From assembly GCF_946221155.1 (NCBI RefSeq), contig NZ_CAMIAN010000005.1:17334-81333 (forward strand): a stretch of DNA of 64,000 bases, read 5' to 3'. The notes beneath the pieces are model-generated. The model was given only the letters and a program-made list of their open reading frames with translations. It made no database searches and was not told the origin of the DNA. Positions 10,600 through 20,246 of this stretch are shown one piece after another. The stretch is from an uncultured Corynebacterium sp. Lineage in GTDB: Bacteria > Actinomycetota > Actinomycetes > Mycobacteriales > Mycobacteriaceae. The number at the start of each line of letters is the position of its first letter. The stretch's first letter is position 1. The position numbers were made by a program, and so were the translations under genes.

Positions 10600-11352
10600 A
10601 TGGCTACTGTTGCACCCTTACAGATCGACTTGGTGGGGCACACCGCCTTCGATTCAATCCCGGACCTGGACTGGCAAACGGACACGGATGACAGCGCCGC
10701 TTTGGTCGAGTTCGCAGGCAGGGCCTGTTATGAAACGTGGGATAAGCCCAATCCGCACACTGCGACAAATGCGGCCTATGTCCGCCACATTATGGACGTC
10801 GGCCACACCACGTTGCTGGAGCACGCCAGCGCGTCGATATACCTGCGCGGAGTCTCTCGTTCCTGCAGCCACGAGATCATGCGCCACCGGCACTTCAGCT
10901 TTAGCCAGCTCTCGCAGCGCTACGTTCCCGCCGACGAGGCGCGGGTCGTGGTGCCCGAAGCAGTAGCTGGCAATGAGGACTTGAAGAAGCTGTTCTTACA
11001 GGCAGCGGACGTGGCGTATGACGCCTACCGGGAGATCCTGGACGGCCTTGGCGAGGACTTCGCCGAGGAACCGAACGCTGTGCTGCGCACGAAGCAGGCG
11101 CGTCAGGCGGCTCGGGCGGTATTGCCGAATTGCATTGAAACTCGCTTTGTCATGAGCGGCAACTTCCGCAGCTGGAGACACTTCATTGCTATGCGTGCCG
11201 CCGAGCACGCGGATCCCGAGATCCGTCGGATCGCCGTCGCATGCTTGCGTAAACTGCAGGAAGTAGCACCAAACGTGTTCGAGGACTTTTCGATCACGCA
11301 GTTGCACGACGGCGGGGAAATGGCGACGAGCCCGTACGTCGGTGAATCCTAG
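10600..11352 (+). CDS. thyX: Flavin-dependent thymidylate synthase
   Basis: ThyX methylates dUMP to dTMP using FAD, NADPH and methylene-tetrahydrofolate. The 250-residue protein carries the defining [14 protein letters not shown] motif near residue 92 (pattern RHRxxSxxxxSxR), and HEIMRHR just before it. It begins three bases after dapB and has no promoter of its own that I can see, so it is probably transcribed with dapB. dapA downstream has a candidate promoter of its own. No thyA gene is in this window. Confidence 0.96.
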   Translation: MATVAPLQIDLVGHTAFDSIPDLDWQTDTDDSAALVEFAGRACYETWDKPNPHTATNAAYVRHIMDVGHTTLLEHASASIYLRGVSRSCSHEIMRHRHFSFSQLSQRYVPADEARVVVPEAVAGNEDLKKLFLQAADVAYDAYREILDGLGEDFAEEPNAVLRTKQARQAARAVLPNCIETRFVMSGNFRSWRHFIAMRAAEHADPEIRRIAVACLRKLQEVAPNVFEDFSITQLHDGGEMATSPYVGES

Positions 11353-11431
11353 AGCGGGCGATCCTTAGGGCCGTCAACCACAACCCGCCGAAAAATAGCA
11401 CCCAAATACGTGAGTTTCTCGCGAAGGAAGG

Positions 11432-11437
11432 TAGTCT
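11432..11437 (+). promoter_or_regulatory. Candidate -10 of dapA
   Basis: TAGTCT ends 8 bases before ATG 11446, placing the start of the mRNA at or next to the start codon. It would let dapA be expressed apart from dapB-thyX. Confidence 0.45.
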
Positions 11438-11445
11438 GGGAAGTC

Positions 11446-12348
11446 ATGAGTACAGGTAACGCAGCAACAAGGGGATCCGCGCACTTCGGAACTATCTCTC
11501 TTGCGATGGTGACCCCCTTTAAAAAGGACGGTTCCATCGACTTGGACGCGGGCGTGGCGCTTGCTGGCCACTTCGTGGATGAGGGCTGCGATTCTTTGGT
11601 CTTGGCCGGAACTACCGGAGAATCACCCACAACGGGTGCGACCGAGAAGCTTGACCTGCTCAGAGCAGTACGATCCGAGCTCGGCGACCGCGTAAAGCTG
11701 ATTGCCGGAAGCGGGTCTTATGACACAGCTGTCACCGTAGAAATGTCTCGCGCATCGCAAGAGGCGGGGGCTGACTCTCTGCTGGTTGTGACTCCTTACT
11801 ACTCTCGTCCCAGCCAAGAGGGCATCTACCAGCACTTCACGACCGTTGCGGACGCAGTGGATATTCCAGTCTGCGTTTACGACATTCCCTCTCGTTCCGT
11901 CGTCCCGGTGGAGCCGGAGACCCTGCACCGTCTAGCCGATCATCCACAGATCGCAGCAGTCAAGGATGCAAAGGGCGACCTGGCCGGCGGCATGGAGCTT
12001 ATTGAGAACACTGACCTGGCTTGGTACTCGGGCGATGACCCGCTGAACCTGCCCTGGTTGGCCGCAGGTGCCACCGGCTTTATCTCTGTGATTGGCCACG
12101 TAGCAACGCGACAGCTCAAGCAGCTGAGGGATGCGTTTGACGCAGGCGACATCGCCACCGCCCGTAGCATCGCAGTGCAATTGCAGCCGCTACAGAAGGC
12201 ACAGGCCCGCCTCGGAGGCGTGACATTCGCGAAGGCAGCACTGAAGCTAAAGGGGAAGGACGTGGGTGCACCGCGTCTTCCCATTATCGAACCAACAGCC
12301 GCTGAGATGGATCAGCTGGCTCAAGACCTGCAGGCAGCAGGGGTATAG
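11446..12348 (+). CDS. dapA: 4-hydroxy-tetrahydrodipicolinate synthase
   Basis: DapA condenses pyruvate with aspartate semialdehyde, the entry step to lysine and diaminopimelate. The 300-residue TIM-barrel protein has AGTTGESPT near residue 55, the VCVYDIPSRS segment with the catalytic Tyr, and AAVKDAKGDL with the Schiff-base Lys. ATG 11446 starts MSTGNAATRG; an upstream in-frame start at 11410 would add 12 non-conserved residues. The RNase J gene begins 7 bases after the stop, so the two are co-transcribed. Confidence 0.96.
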   Translation: MSTGNAATRGSAHFGTISLAMVTPFKKDGSIDLDAGVALAGHFVDEGCDSLVLAGTTGESPTTGATEKLDLLRAVRSELGDRVKLIAGSGSYDTAVTVEMSRASQEAGADSLLVVTPYYSRPSQEGIYQHFTTVADAVDIPVCVYDIPSRSVVPVEPETLHRLADHPQIAAVKDAKGDLAGGMELIENTDLAWYSGDDPLNLPWLAAGATGFISVIGHVATRQLKQLRDAFDAGDIATARSIAVQLQPLQKAQARLGGVTFAKAALKLKGKDVGAPRLPIIEPTAAEMDQLAQDLQAAGV

Positions 12349-12355
12349 GGAAAAT

Positions 12356-14497
12356 ATGACTGAACAACGTTCCCGAGGCCGCAAGGTTACTCGGAAGGCC
12401 GCTCCGCCGAGTGCCGAAGCGGAAGCACAATCGGATAACACCGCTGTCTCCAACGCTGAGGCTGCAACGGTTTTCAACGATGGTGGCGTCGCTAAGAACA
12501 ACACCAATAACAATTCCGGCGGCAACGATAACAACGACTCTGCAGACAACCGCGGTAGCAAGAACAACAACGGTGGCGGCAACCGCAACCGTAACCGTCG
12601 CTCCCGTGGTCGTGGCCGCGGCAACGGCGGAAACAATAACAACAACGGCAATAACGGCAATAACGGTGGCAACCGGAATGGCAACGGTAACGGCAAGGGG
12701 CGCGGCCGGGGCCGCGGTGGCGACCGTCGCAAGGGCGCTCTGAAGGCCATGCAGGGCGCGGACCTGACGCAGCGTCTGCCGAAGCCGCCGAAGCAGCCGA
12801 AGGGCAGCCTGCGTATCGTCGCGCTGGGCGGTATCTCCGAGATCGGCCGCAACATGACGGTCTTCGAATACGAAGGCCGTCTGCTGATCATCGACTGTGG
12901 CGTGCTGTTCCCGAGCTCCGGCGAGCCGGGCGTGGACCTGATCCTGCCGGACTTCAGCTACCTGGAGGACAAGTGGGACCGCGTGGAAGCGCTGGTCATT
13001 ACCCACGGCCACGAGGATCACATCGGCGCCATCCCGTGGCTGCTGAAGCAGCGCGCGGACATTCCGATCATCGCCTCCCGCTTCACCTGCGCTTTGATCG
13101 CAGCGAAGACTCAGGAGCACCGTCAGCGCCCGAAACTGATCGAGGTCGACGAGAACTCCCACGAGAGCCGCGGTCCGTTCGACCTGCGCTTCTTTGCTGT
13201 GAACCACTCCATCCCGGATTGCCTTGGCATCGCCCTGAAGACTGGCGCTGGCCTGCTGGTTCACACCGGCGACATCAAGCTGGATCAGACTCCGCTGGAC
13301 GGCCGTCCGACGGATCTGCCGGCGCTGTCCCGCTTCGGTGACGAGGGCGTGGACCTGTTCCTGTGTGACTCCACGAATGCGACCACTCCGGGTGTCTCGG
13401 GTTCCGAGGCGGAGATCGCTCCGACGCTGAAGCGCCTGGTGCGCGACGCTAAGCAACGCGTCATCATCGCCTCCTTCGCGTCGAATGTCTCCCGTGTGCA
13501 GTCGGCCGTGGACGCTGCCGTAGCGGCCAACCGCAAGGTTGCCTTCAACGGCCGCTCCATGATCCGAAACATGGAGATCGCCGAGCGCATGGGCTACCTG
13601 AACGTCCCGCGCGGCACCATCGTCACTATGGACGAGGCCTCCAAGATGGCTCCGCACAAGGTAGTGCTGATTACCACCGGCACCCAGGGTGAGCCGATGG
13701 CGGCGCTGTCGCGCATGGCCCGCCGCGAGCACCGACAGATCACCGTCCGCGATGGCGATCTGATCATCCTGTCTTCCTCCCTGGTACCGGGCAACGAGGA
13801 AGCAGTGTTCGGCGTGATCAACATGCTGTCCCAGATTGGCGCCACCGTGATCACGGGCCGCGACGCAAAGGTACACACCTCGGGCCACGGCTACTCCGGC
13901 GAGTTGCTGTTCCTGTACAACGCCGCCCGCCCGCGCAATGCTATGCCGGTCCACGGTGAGTGGCGCCACCTGCGGGCCAATAAGGAGCTGGCGATCAGCA
14001 CCGGCGTGAATCCGAATAACATTCCGCTGGCGCAGAACGGCGTGGTTGTCGACCTGCATAACGGTCACGCGAAGGTGGTCGGCCAGATCACCGTCGGTAA
14101 CCTGTACGTCGATGGCACCCGCATGGGCGACATCGACAGCGGAGTTCTGGAGGACCGCACCGCGATGTCAGAGGGTGGCCTTATTTCCATCACCACCGTC
14201 ATCGACAACCGCACCGGCCGCCCGCTGGAGGTTCCGAACGTGCAGGCCAAGGGCTTCTCCGACGATGCTCGCGACATGCTCAAGGAGATCCAGGAAAAGG
14301 TCGACAACATCATGATCGATCTGGCTGGCGAGGGCGAAAACGATCCTTACCGCATGGCCCAGGCTGTCCGCCGTAAGGTGGGCAAGCTGATCTCCGACAA
14401 GTGGAACCGCAAGCCGATGATCGTCCCGACGGTCGTCCCGATGAGCTCCGAGATTGTCGAGGAGCTCGAGGAAGACGAGTCGCGCGAATCCATGTAG
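12356..14497 (+). CDS. rnj: Ribonuclease J with long RG/Asn-rich N-terminus
   Basis: RNase J is a metallo-beta-lactamase nuclease acting in mRNA decay and rRNA processing. Residues from about 150 onward match the family: ALGGISEIGRNM, then ITHGHEDHIGA (metal ligands), HTGDIKLD, the beta-CASP domain, and SGHGYSGEL. The first 150 residues are atypical. They are low complexity, rich in Asn, Gly and Arg, with RSRGRGRGNGG and repeated NNNGNNGNN runs, and are probably disordered and RNA-binding. The gene is in an operon with dapA. The total of 713 residues compares with about 560 for RNase J lacking an extension. Confidence 0.93.
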   Translation: MTEQRSRGRKVTRKAAPPSAEAEAQSDNTAVSNAEAATVFNDGGVAKNNTNNNSGGNDNNDSADNRGSKNNNGGGNRNRNRRSRGRGRGNGGNNNNNGNNGNNGGNRNGNGNGKGRGRGRGGDRRKGALKAMQGADLTQRLPKPPKQPKGSLRIVALGGISEIGRNMTVFEYEGRLLIIDCGVLFPSSGEPGVDLILPDFSYLEDKWDRVEALVITHGHEDHIGAIPWLLKQRADIPIIASRFTCALIAAKTQEHRQRPKLIEVDENSHESRGPFDLRFFAVNHSIPDCLGIALKTGAGLLVHTGDIKLDQTPLDGRPTDLPALSRFGDEGVDLFLCDSTNATTPGVSGSEAEIAPTLKRLVRDAKQRVIIASFASNVSRVQSAVDAAVAANRKVAFNGRSMIRNMEIAERMGYLNVPRGTIVTMDEASKMAPHKVVLITTGTQGEPMAALSRMARREHRQITVRDGDLIILSSSLVPGNEEAVFGVINMLSQIGATVITGRDAKVHTSGHGYSGELLFLYNAARPRNAMPVHGEWRHLRANKELAISTGVNPNNIPLAQNGVVVDLHNGHAKVVGQITVGNLYVDGTRMGDIDSGVLEDRTAMSEGGLISITTVIDNRTGRPLEVPNVQAKGFSDDARDMLKEIQEKVDNIMIDLAGEGENDPYRMAQAVRRKVGKLISDKWNRKPMIVPTVVPMSSEIVEELEEDESRESM

Positions 14498-14510
14498 CCT
14501 AAGGTTTCGC

Positions 14511-14516
14511 TACGCT
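14511..14516 (+). promoter_or_regulatory. Candidate -10 of the TIGR03085 gene
   Basis: TACGCT ends 8 bases before ATG 14525. The intervening GGGGTGGC could also act as a weak ribosome binding site. Confidence 0.35.
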
Positions 14517-14524
14517 GGGGTGGC

Positions 14525-15169
14525 ATGGAACACAACATGAACACCTCCCAAGCGGAACGCGAAGCCCTGGCAAACCTTCTACAGCAGTCCAGTCCAGACG
14601 CACCTACGTTGTGCGCGGGCTGGACTGCTCGTGATTTGGCGGTACACCTCGTCATCCGCGAATACCGTCCGGATGCCGCCGCTGGCATGTTCTTCAAGGG
14701 CCTAGCCAATCGTCTGGATTCCGTTAGCCACGACTACGAGTCCAAGCCGTATGCGGAACTGGTGGAGATGTACCGCAATGGCCCGCCGACGTGGAACCCA
14801 CTGCGCCTGGCGGATAAGTACGCCAACCTTGCCGAGAACTTCATTCACCACGAGGACCTGCGCCGTGGGGGAGGGGAGTACACTCCCCGTGACCTTCCGG
14901 AGTCCGCCCGCGAAGACCTGTGGAAGGCGGTGGGAAAAATGGCGAAGTTCTTCCTGCGATCCTCCACCGTTCACGTGGTGCTGGAGCGGACCGACGCCGC
15001 CACGCCGACGGTGGTGCGTGCAGGCGCTGACAGTACCGACGAGGTGCGGGTGAGCGGTGATGCCGGGGAGCTACTGCTGTGGCTCTATGGCCGTGACGGT
15101 GCTGTGGACGTTGTCTTGACACCGGCAGATGAGGCTACGACTGCGCGCATTAAGCGGCACGTGTTCTAG
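14525..15169 (+). CDS. TIGR03085-type metal-binding (DinB/MDMPI-like) protein
   Basis: This 214-residue protein resembles the actinobacterial TIGR03085 family, which has the four-helix DinB/maleylpyruvate-isomerase fold. Recognisable features are CAGWTARDLAVHLVIRE near residue 32 and NFIHHEDLRR near 107; the His residues are likely metal ligands. The reaction is unknown, and some relatives use mycothiol. It lies between the RNase J gene and ftsK on the same strand. A second ATG at 14540 is possible. Confidence 0.75.
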   Translation: MEHNMNTSQAEREALANLLQQSSPDAPTLCAGWTARDLAVHLVIREYRPDAAAGMFFKGLANRLDSVSHDYESKPYAELVEMYRNGPPTWNPLRLADKYANLAENFIHHEDLRRGGGEYTPRDLPESAREDLWKAVGKMAKFFLRSSTVHVVLERTDAATPTVVRAGADSTDEVRVSGDAGELLLWLYGRDGAVDVVLTPADEATTARIKRHVF

Positions 15170-15246
15170 AAGTTCTTCTGCCGAATCTGTGCATCTTTTT
15201 AGAACAAAGCGCGTGTTGCTCATGTGACTACTGTGAACGGTGCGAC

Positions 15247-15252
15247 TAAAGT
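15247..15252 (+). promoter_or_regulatory. Candidate -10 of ftsK
   Basis: TAAAGT ends 7 bases before ATG 15260 and supports that start over a GTG at 15224, which lies upstream of the hexamer. Confidence 0.5.
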
Positions 15253-15259
15253 GGTGGCC

Positions 15260-18200
15260 ATGTCTGTCACTAGTCGCTCTCGCAGCTCTGCGCCCCGAGG
15301 AAGGGGCGCACACGCCAATCGACCGGGCTCTGGCCGTCGCGGTGGGTTCGAAGATTCTCGATCCACCGTGGCCGTTGGCTCCGGATACTCTGGCTACGGT
15401 GGGGGCGAGGACTTCGAGAGGACCGGCAGTGCCTTCGGCGTGGTCGGACACTCGCTGGGGTCTGCGTTGAGCGGTGCGGCTCGGGGGCTGGGTGGCCTCA
15501 CGCGTCGTCTGGCATCTCGCGGCGACACGGGTGACTTTGATTCTTATGGTGATGCAGATTTTCTTGAGGAGGCGGAAACGCAGGTGATCTCCAAGCGGGG
15601 GAAGCAGCGGAATTCACGCAATAGTCAAGCCAAGGCGCTTGACTCGGGTCGTGGATCGCGTGCTGGTGACGGTTGGACGCCGGACACTGAGGACGATGGT
15701 TTTGACGCCGATTTCAGCGTCCAAGATCCCAGCGAAGGTGCAGGACCGATGCGTATCGGCGGTTCCTACGACGGCGCCGCGATCGGCGTGTTCGCCGTAG
15801 CTTTGATTCTCGCAGGAACCTTGTGGTTTGGCGTTGGCGGTGCAGTAGGAAACGGCATTGCGGGAATCCTCACCTGGATCATCGGCGCGGGCGGATACGT
15901 GGTGCCGATCGCCATGGCTTTCGCCGCCTGGGTACTGATGGTCGGCATCGAGCGCACTCAGCGCTCCACCGCTCGACTGTGGGTTGGCTCCGCGCTAGTG
16001 GTTCTGCCGATGCTGGGGCTCATCCACATTTTCGCCGGCCAGCCCACCGACAGTGCCGGAAGGGCAGGCGCCGGCGGGCTCGTCGGGCAGGTTATCGGAA
16101 CTCCGATGGCCGTCGGGTTTAGCGTGTATCTGGCGGTTCCGCTGCTGCTGCTGGCCATCGTATACGGTGCGCTGCAGCTGACCGGCTTGACGGTTAAGCA
16201 AATTTACACCCTTGCAGCAGACTTCTTGGGTGTGGGAAGCGGGCGCGGAAATAGCGACGGTGATGACTACGCCGACTACGAAGAAGATGAAGACCAGTAT
16301 GGCCACGTCGATCGCGAGATTAGCCGTGCTGCCCGCCGGACACCGATGGATAACTATCCGGTGCAGGACCAGGGGAGCGACGAGGACGACGCGGCTGATT
16401 CCAACGAAACTCTGGTAATGAACTCGGCGGCCTCTCGCACGCCGCAGCGGCGCACGCGCACTCAGAGCAAGCGCACCCAGAACAATCGCACCCAGAACAA
16501 TCGCACGCAGCCGAAACGCACGGAAGCAAAGCGTACACAGCCGAAGCCTGCTCCCCAGGTGGAAGACGTCGCGGAATTGCTGGACGACGACGAAGTCGCC
16601 CCGCAGGCGGTGGCGGAGCCCAAGCGTGAGCCAAAGCCAGAGCCCAAGCGGGATCCCGTGGCTGATTCCCGTGACTCGGTGCGACAGGCCATCATCGCCC
16701 GGTCGGGCATCGATGCTGCTGCGGTTCCAGCCTCCACACCGAAGTCGGAGTTGGAAGAGGCTGAGGATGAGGGCGTCACAGAAAGAAGCGCTGTAGAAAA
16801 GGAAGATAGCAACTACGCGCTGCCGTCGACGGACCTGCTTATCAACGGCGATGCCCCGAAGACTCGCAGTGAGACGAACGACCGGATGATCGAGGCGATC
16901 ACGGAAGTGTTCGAGGAATTCAACGTCGACGCGCAGGTGACTGGCTTTAGTCGTGGACCGACAGTGACTCGCTACGAGGTTGAACTCGGTCCGGGCGTAA
17001 AGGTTTCCAAGATCACTAACCTGCAGTCCAACCTTGCGTACGCGGTGGCTACCGACAACGTTCGCCTGCTGACCCCGATCCCGGGCAAGTCCGCAGTCGG
17101 CATCGAGGTGCCTAACACCGATCGCGAAATGGTGCGCCTCGGCGACGTGCTGGAGGCACCGAAGGTGCGCGGCGATGCCGACCCGATGGTCATCGGCCTG
17201 GGCAAGGATATCGAAGGCGACTTTGTGGCCCACTCGATTCAGAAGATGCCGCACCTGCTGGTGGCAGGTTCCACTGGCTCCGGTAAATCGGCCTTCGTGA
17301 ACTCCATGCTGGTTTCGCTGCTGACCCGCGCCACGCCAGACGAAGTACGGTTGATCCTGGTGGACCCGAAGATGGTGGAGCTGACCCCCTACGAGGGCAT
17401 CCCGCATCTGATTACACCCATCATCACCCAGCCGAAGAAGGCGGCCGCCGCACTGAATTGGCTGGTGGAGGAGATGGAGCAGCGCTACATGGACATGAAG
17501 GCCAGCCGCGTGCGTCACATCAAGGACTTCAACCGCAAGGTTAAGTCCGGTGAGATCACCACTCCGCTGGGATCGGAGCGAGAGTACCGCCCGTACCCGT
17601 ACATCGTGTGTGTGGTTGACGAGTTGGCGGACCTGATGATGACCGCGCCGCGGGAGATCGAGGATTCGATTGTGCGCATCACCCAGAAGGCTCGCGCCGC
17701 TGGTATCCACCTGGTGCTGGCAACGCAGCGTCCGTCGGTGGATGTGGTTACCGGACTGATTAAGACGAACGTTCCTTCCCGATTGGCCTTCGCCACCAGT
17801 TCCTCCACAGATTCTCGCGTGATCCTGGATCAGGGTGGCGCGGAGAAGCTAATCGGCATGGGCGATGGGCTGTTTATCCCGCAGGGTGCGGGTAAGCCAC
17901 AGCGAATCCAGGGTGCCTTCGTGACGGACGAGGAGATCAGTGCCGTCGTTGACTCTGCAAAGGACCAGGCAGAGCCTGACTACACCGAGGGCGTCACCGA
18001 GGACAAGGCTGCCGAGGCGAAGAAGGACATCGACCCGGACATCGGCAACGACCTGGAGGATCTGCTTCAGGCCGTGGAGCTGGTGGTTACCAGCCAATTC
18101 GGCTCGACCTCTATGCTGCAGCGCAAGCTGCGCATCGGCTTTGCGAAGGCCGGGCGCCTGATGGATCTGATGGAGACTCGAGGAGTGGTTGGACCGTCCG

Positions 18201-18391
18201 AGGGGTCGAAGGCACGTGAGGTGCTGGTCAAGCCCGAGGAGCTGGACACGATGCTCTGGATGATTAAGGGTGCGAACCCTGAGGACGCCCCCAAGGAAGT
18301 CATGGAGGCAGACACCGACGGTGGAAGCACCAGTGCCGGCGATGGCGAGGCGCGCGTCGTGTCCGCCAACCCGCCAAGCGGCGCGGTATAG
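15260..18391 (+). CDS. ftsK: DNA translocase FtsK
   Basis: FtsK pumps DNA at the septum and activates dimer resolution at dif. The 1043-residue protein has a Ser/Arg/Gly-rich N-tail, then about four membrane segments (residues about 170-315). A charged linker with NNRTQ-type repeats follows, then the motor: Walker [12 protein letters not shown] near 670 and Walker [12 protein letters not shown] near 787. The C-terminal gamma winged helix ([20 protein letters not shown]) that reads KOPS is present. ATG 15260 (MSVTSRSRS) is favoured by the -10 in front of it; GTG 15224 is the alternative. Confidence 0.95.
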   Translation: MSVTSRSRSSAPRGRGAHANRPGSGRRGGFEDSRSTVAVGSGYSGYGGGEDFERTGSAFGVVGHSLGSALSGAARGLGGLTRRLASRGDTGDFDSYGDADFLEEAETQVISKRGKQRNSRNSQAKALDSGRGSRAGDGWTPDTEDDGFDADFSVQDPSEGAGPMRIGGSYDGAAIGVFAVALILAGTLWFGVGGAVGNGIAGILTWIIGAGGYVVPIAMAFAAWVLMVGIERTQRSTARLWVGSALVVLPMLGLIHIFAGQPTDSAGRAGAGGLVGQVIGTPMAVGFSVYLAVPLLLLAIVYGALQLTGLTVKQIYTLAADFLGVGSGRGNSDGDDYADYEEDEDQYGHVDREISRAARRTPMDNYPVQDQGSDEDDAADSNETLVMNSAASRTPQRRTRTQSKRTQNNRTQNNRTQPKRTEAKRTQPKPAPQVEDVAELLDDDEVAPQAVAEPKREPKPEPKRDPVADSRDSVRQAIIARSGIDAAAVPASTPKSELEEAEDEGVTERSAVEKEDSNYALPSTDLLINGDAPKTRSETNDRMIEAITEVFEEFNVDAQVTGFSRGPTVTRYEVELGPGVKVSKITNLQSNLAYAVATDNVRLLTPIPGKSAVGIEVPNTDREMVRLGDVLEAPKVRGDADPMVIGLGKDIEGDFVAHSIQKMPHLLVAGSTGSGKSAFVNSMLVSLLTRATPDEVRLILVDPKMVELTPYEGIPHLITPIITQPKKAAAALNWLVEEMEQRYMDMKASRVRHIKDFNRKVKSGEITTPLGSEREYRPYPYIVCVVDELADLMMTAPREIEDSIVRITQKARAAGIHLVLATQRPSVDVVTGLIKTNVPSRLAFATSSSTDSRVILDQGGAEKLIGMGDGLFIPQGAGKPQRIQGAFVTDEEISAVVDSAKDQAEPDYTEGVTEDKAAEAKKDIDPDIGNDLEDLLQAVELVVTSQFGSTSMLQRKLRIGFAKAGRLMDLMETRGVVGPSEGSKAREVLVKPEELDTMLWMIKGANPEDAPKEVMEADTDGGSTSAGDGEARVVSANPPSGAV

Positions 18392-18424
18392 CCCGCCAAT
18401 GGCGCAGCTTCTCCCTGCTGAGTG

Positions 18425-18430
18425 TAGAGT
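18425..18430 (+). promoter_or_regulatory. Candidate -10 for the terC leader
   Basis: TAGAGT here would start transcription near 18437, exactly at the first strand of the riboswitch P1 helix. Confidence 0.45.
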
Positions 18431-18435
18431 AGTCG

Positions 18436-18612
18436 ACAGTTGGAGGGGAGTACCCTAACGCCAAGAGAGCTTGGCGCCCTCGACATGGATCGTCAGCACG
18501 GCAGGTTGCGGTGAAGCCGCGAACCTCCCGGTCATGTCGGCCCGGAACTTTGATCGAACGGGCAGGGGAGACCTCCGGTCTGTTTAGTGATGAGTTTTTA
18601 TCGACCGGAGGT
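18436..18612 (+). ncRNA. yybP-ykoY-type (manganese) riboswitch in the terC leader
   Basis: The leader has the hallmarks of the yybP-ykoY Mn2+ aptamer. GGGGAGTA lies at 18445-18452 and the matching 3' element GGGGAGACC at 18565-18573. Between them are internal helices: CGCCAAG/CTTGGCG (18459-18476), CGACAT/ATGTCG (18481-18539) and GCCCG/CGGGC (18540-18563). P1 can form between 18436-18444 and 18574-18583. The same 3' strand (18571-18580) pairs perfectly with 18603-18612, which contains the GGAGG ribosome binding site of terC. Metal binding should therefore free the site and switch translation on. Confidence 0.87.
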
Positions 18613-18617
18613 TTTCC

Positions 18618-19637
18618 ATGGAAGTAAATGCCCTAACGTGGATCATCACCATTGTGGTGGTCGCCGGCTTTTTCGTCTTTGATTTCTATAGCCACGTCAA
18701 GACTCCCCACGAGCCGAGCATGAAGAAGTCGGCACTGTGGAGTCTGTTTTACGTGGCACTTGCCTGCCTGTTTGGCGGCTTTCTCTGGTTGACCTGGGGT
18801 GAGCCAGGCAACCCGCACCAGCACGGCCTGGAGTTCTTCGCCGGTTACATCACCGAGAAGGCATTGAGCGTGGATAACCTCTTTATCTTCGCCCTGATCC
18901 TGAGTTCCTTTAAGATTCCCCGCAAGTACCAGCAGAAGGTGCTGCTCATCGGCATTGCACTGGCACTGATTCTGCGCGGAATCTTCATCGCCCTGGGTGC
19001 GGCGATTATCGAGGCGTGGTCCGACGTATTTTATCTGTTCGGCCTGTTCCTGCTCTGGACTGCGTTGAAGCTGTTGTGGGATGAGGTCTCCGATCAGGAG
19101 GAGAAGGACCCACAGGACATGATGGTCATCAAGCTGACGCGGAAGTTTATCCATGTCTCGGATCACTACGAGTCGGACCGCTTGTGGTTCAAGGAAAACG
19201 GCAAGAAGGTTTTGACGCCACTTTTCATCGCCCTGGTGGCCATCGGCTTCGTGGACGTACTGTTCGCCCTCGACTCCATCCCCGCCATTTACGGTATTAC
19301 CAGTGAGCCGTACATCGTGTTCACGACCAATGCCCTGGCTCTTATGGGACTGCGACAGCTGTACTTCCTTTTGGACGGCCTGTTGGAACGGCTGGTGTAC
19401 CTGGGCTACGGTCTTTTCGTTATCTTGGCGTTCATCGGTACCAAGCTGATCCTGCACGCGCTGCATGAGAACAACCTGCCGTTTATCAACGGTGGCGAGG
19501 GTGTGGCGGTTCCTGAGGTTTCCGTGGAATTGTCACTGATTGTGATCGTTGGCGTGCTGCTCGTTACCACGGTGTTGAGCATGACGGTGGGCAAGAAGAA
19601 GCTGGCCGAAAGCGAAGAGACCTCCACGGTAGGATAG
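18618..19637 (+). CDS. TerC-family integral membrane protein (probable Mn2+ exporter)
   Basis: This 339-residue protein has eight to nine membrane segments. The TerC signatures are AGYITEKALSVDNLFIFALI near residue 75 and GFVDVLFALDSIPAIYGI near 215, with conserved acidic residues inside the membrane. TerC proteins such as Alx and YceF/YkoY export Mn2+ or metallate secreted enzymes. The riboswitch directly upstream supports a manganese role. GGAGG at 18607-18611 is the ribosome binding site. pgsA begins 6 bases after the stop and may be co-transcribed. Confidence 0.93.
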   Translation: MEVNALTWIITIVVVAGFFVFDFYSHVKTPHEPSMKKSALWSLFYVALACLFGGFLWLTWGEPGNPHQHGLEFFAGYITEKALSVDNLFIFALILSSFKIPRKYQQKVLLIGIALALILRGIFIALGAAIIEAWSDVFYLFGLFLLWTALKLLWDEVSDQEEKDPQDMMVIKLTRKFIHVSDHYESDRLWFKENGKKVLTPLFIALVAIGFVDVLFALDSIPAIYGITSEPYIVFTTNALALMGLRQLYFLLDGLLERLVYLGYGLFVILAFIGTKLILHALHENNLPFINGGEGVAVPEVSVELSLIVIVGVLLVTTVLSMTVGKKKLAESEETSTVG

Positions 19638-19643
19638 GTACTT

Positions 19644-20246
19644 GTGAATACTTCAGCACCGCGATCTTCGTTTGGCTCTTTCGTCCACAGCGTGAGCTTG
19701 CCGAATGTACTCACGTGCATTCGCATCGCTTTGATCCCGGTGTTCCTCTGGCTGATCCTGACCTCTGGGGATTGGGACGTTGCGGGCGCCGAGCCCGACC
19801 GCGCCCACCGTTGGTGGGCACTGCTGGCTTTTAGTCTGCTGATGTTCACCGACCAGCTGGACGGCTACTTGGCCCGGCGGTACGAGGTGATCACCGACTT
19901 TGGCAAGCTGGCTGACCCGATCGCCGACAAAGCGTTGATGATCTCCGCATTTGTCAGTTTGAATATTTTGGGCGAGCTGCCGTGGTGGGTCACCGCGATC
20001 GTCGTGGTACGCGAGCTGGGCATCACCGTCTGGCGTATGGTGCTGGCGCGCCAGGGAAACGTCGTTCCAGCTTCCAAGGGCGGCAAGCTAAAGACTGTGC
20101 TGCAGACTCTCGCCGTATTCCTCTACATCCTGCCTTTCGGCGGGGTAGTGCAGACCATCGCCGCCATCGTGATGGGTGTGGCCGTGGTGCAAACGGTAGT
20201 AACCGGAGTGCAGTACATTCTGGACTCGCGCAAGGAAAATGCCTAA
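19644..20246 (+). CDS. pgsA: CDP-alcohol phosphatidyltransferase (PgsA type)
   Basis: This enzyme probably makes phosphatidylglycerol phosphate from CDP-diacylglycerol and glycerol phosphate at the membrane. The 200-residue protein has several membrane segments and the full CDP-alcohol signature DGYLARR followed by G-x3-D-x3-D (GKLADPIAD). GTG 19644 is the likely start. The next gene starts on the base after its stop. The order pgsA, cinA fragment, clgR, pspA matches mycobacteria and other corynebacteria. Substrate choice (glycerol phosphate rather than inositol phosphate) is inferred from this order. Confidence 0.88.
   Translation: MNTSAPRSSFGSFVHSVSLPNVLTCIRIALIPVFLWLILTSGDWDVAGAEPDRAHRWWALLAFSLLMFTDQLDGYLARRYEVITDFGKLADPIADKALMISAFVSLNILGELPWWVTAIVVVRELGITVWRMVLARQGNVVPASKGGKLKTVLQTLAVFLYILPFGGVVQTIAAIVMGVAVVQTVVTGVQYILDSRKENA

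Noticed and set aside
11341..11405. Terminator between thyX and dapA
   Set aside because: GCGGGC and CCCGC could pair only across a loop of more than 20 bases, so the signal is too weak.
12650..12740. GGC/AAC repeats as a possible CRISPR or satellite array
   Set aside because: They are codon repeats of the RNase J tail; there are no constant-length repeats with unique spacers.
12284..14068. A 594-codon open frame on the minus strand opposite the RNase J gene
   Set aside because: It mirrors the G+C-rich codon phase of a clear gene, has low-complexity content and matches no family.
15995..17710. A 571-codon open frame opposite ftsK
   Set aside because: It is antisense to the conserved FtsK motor domain, with no start signal and no recognisable motif.
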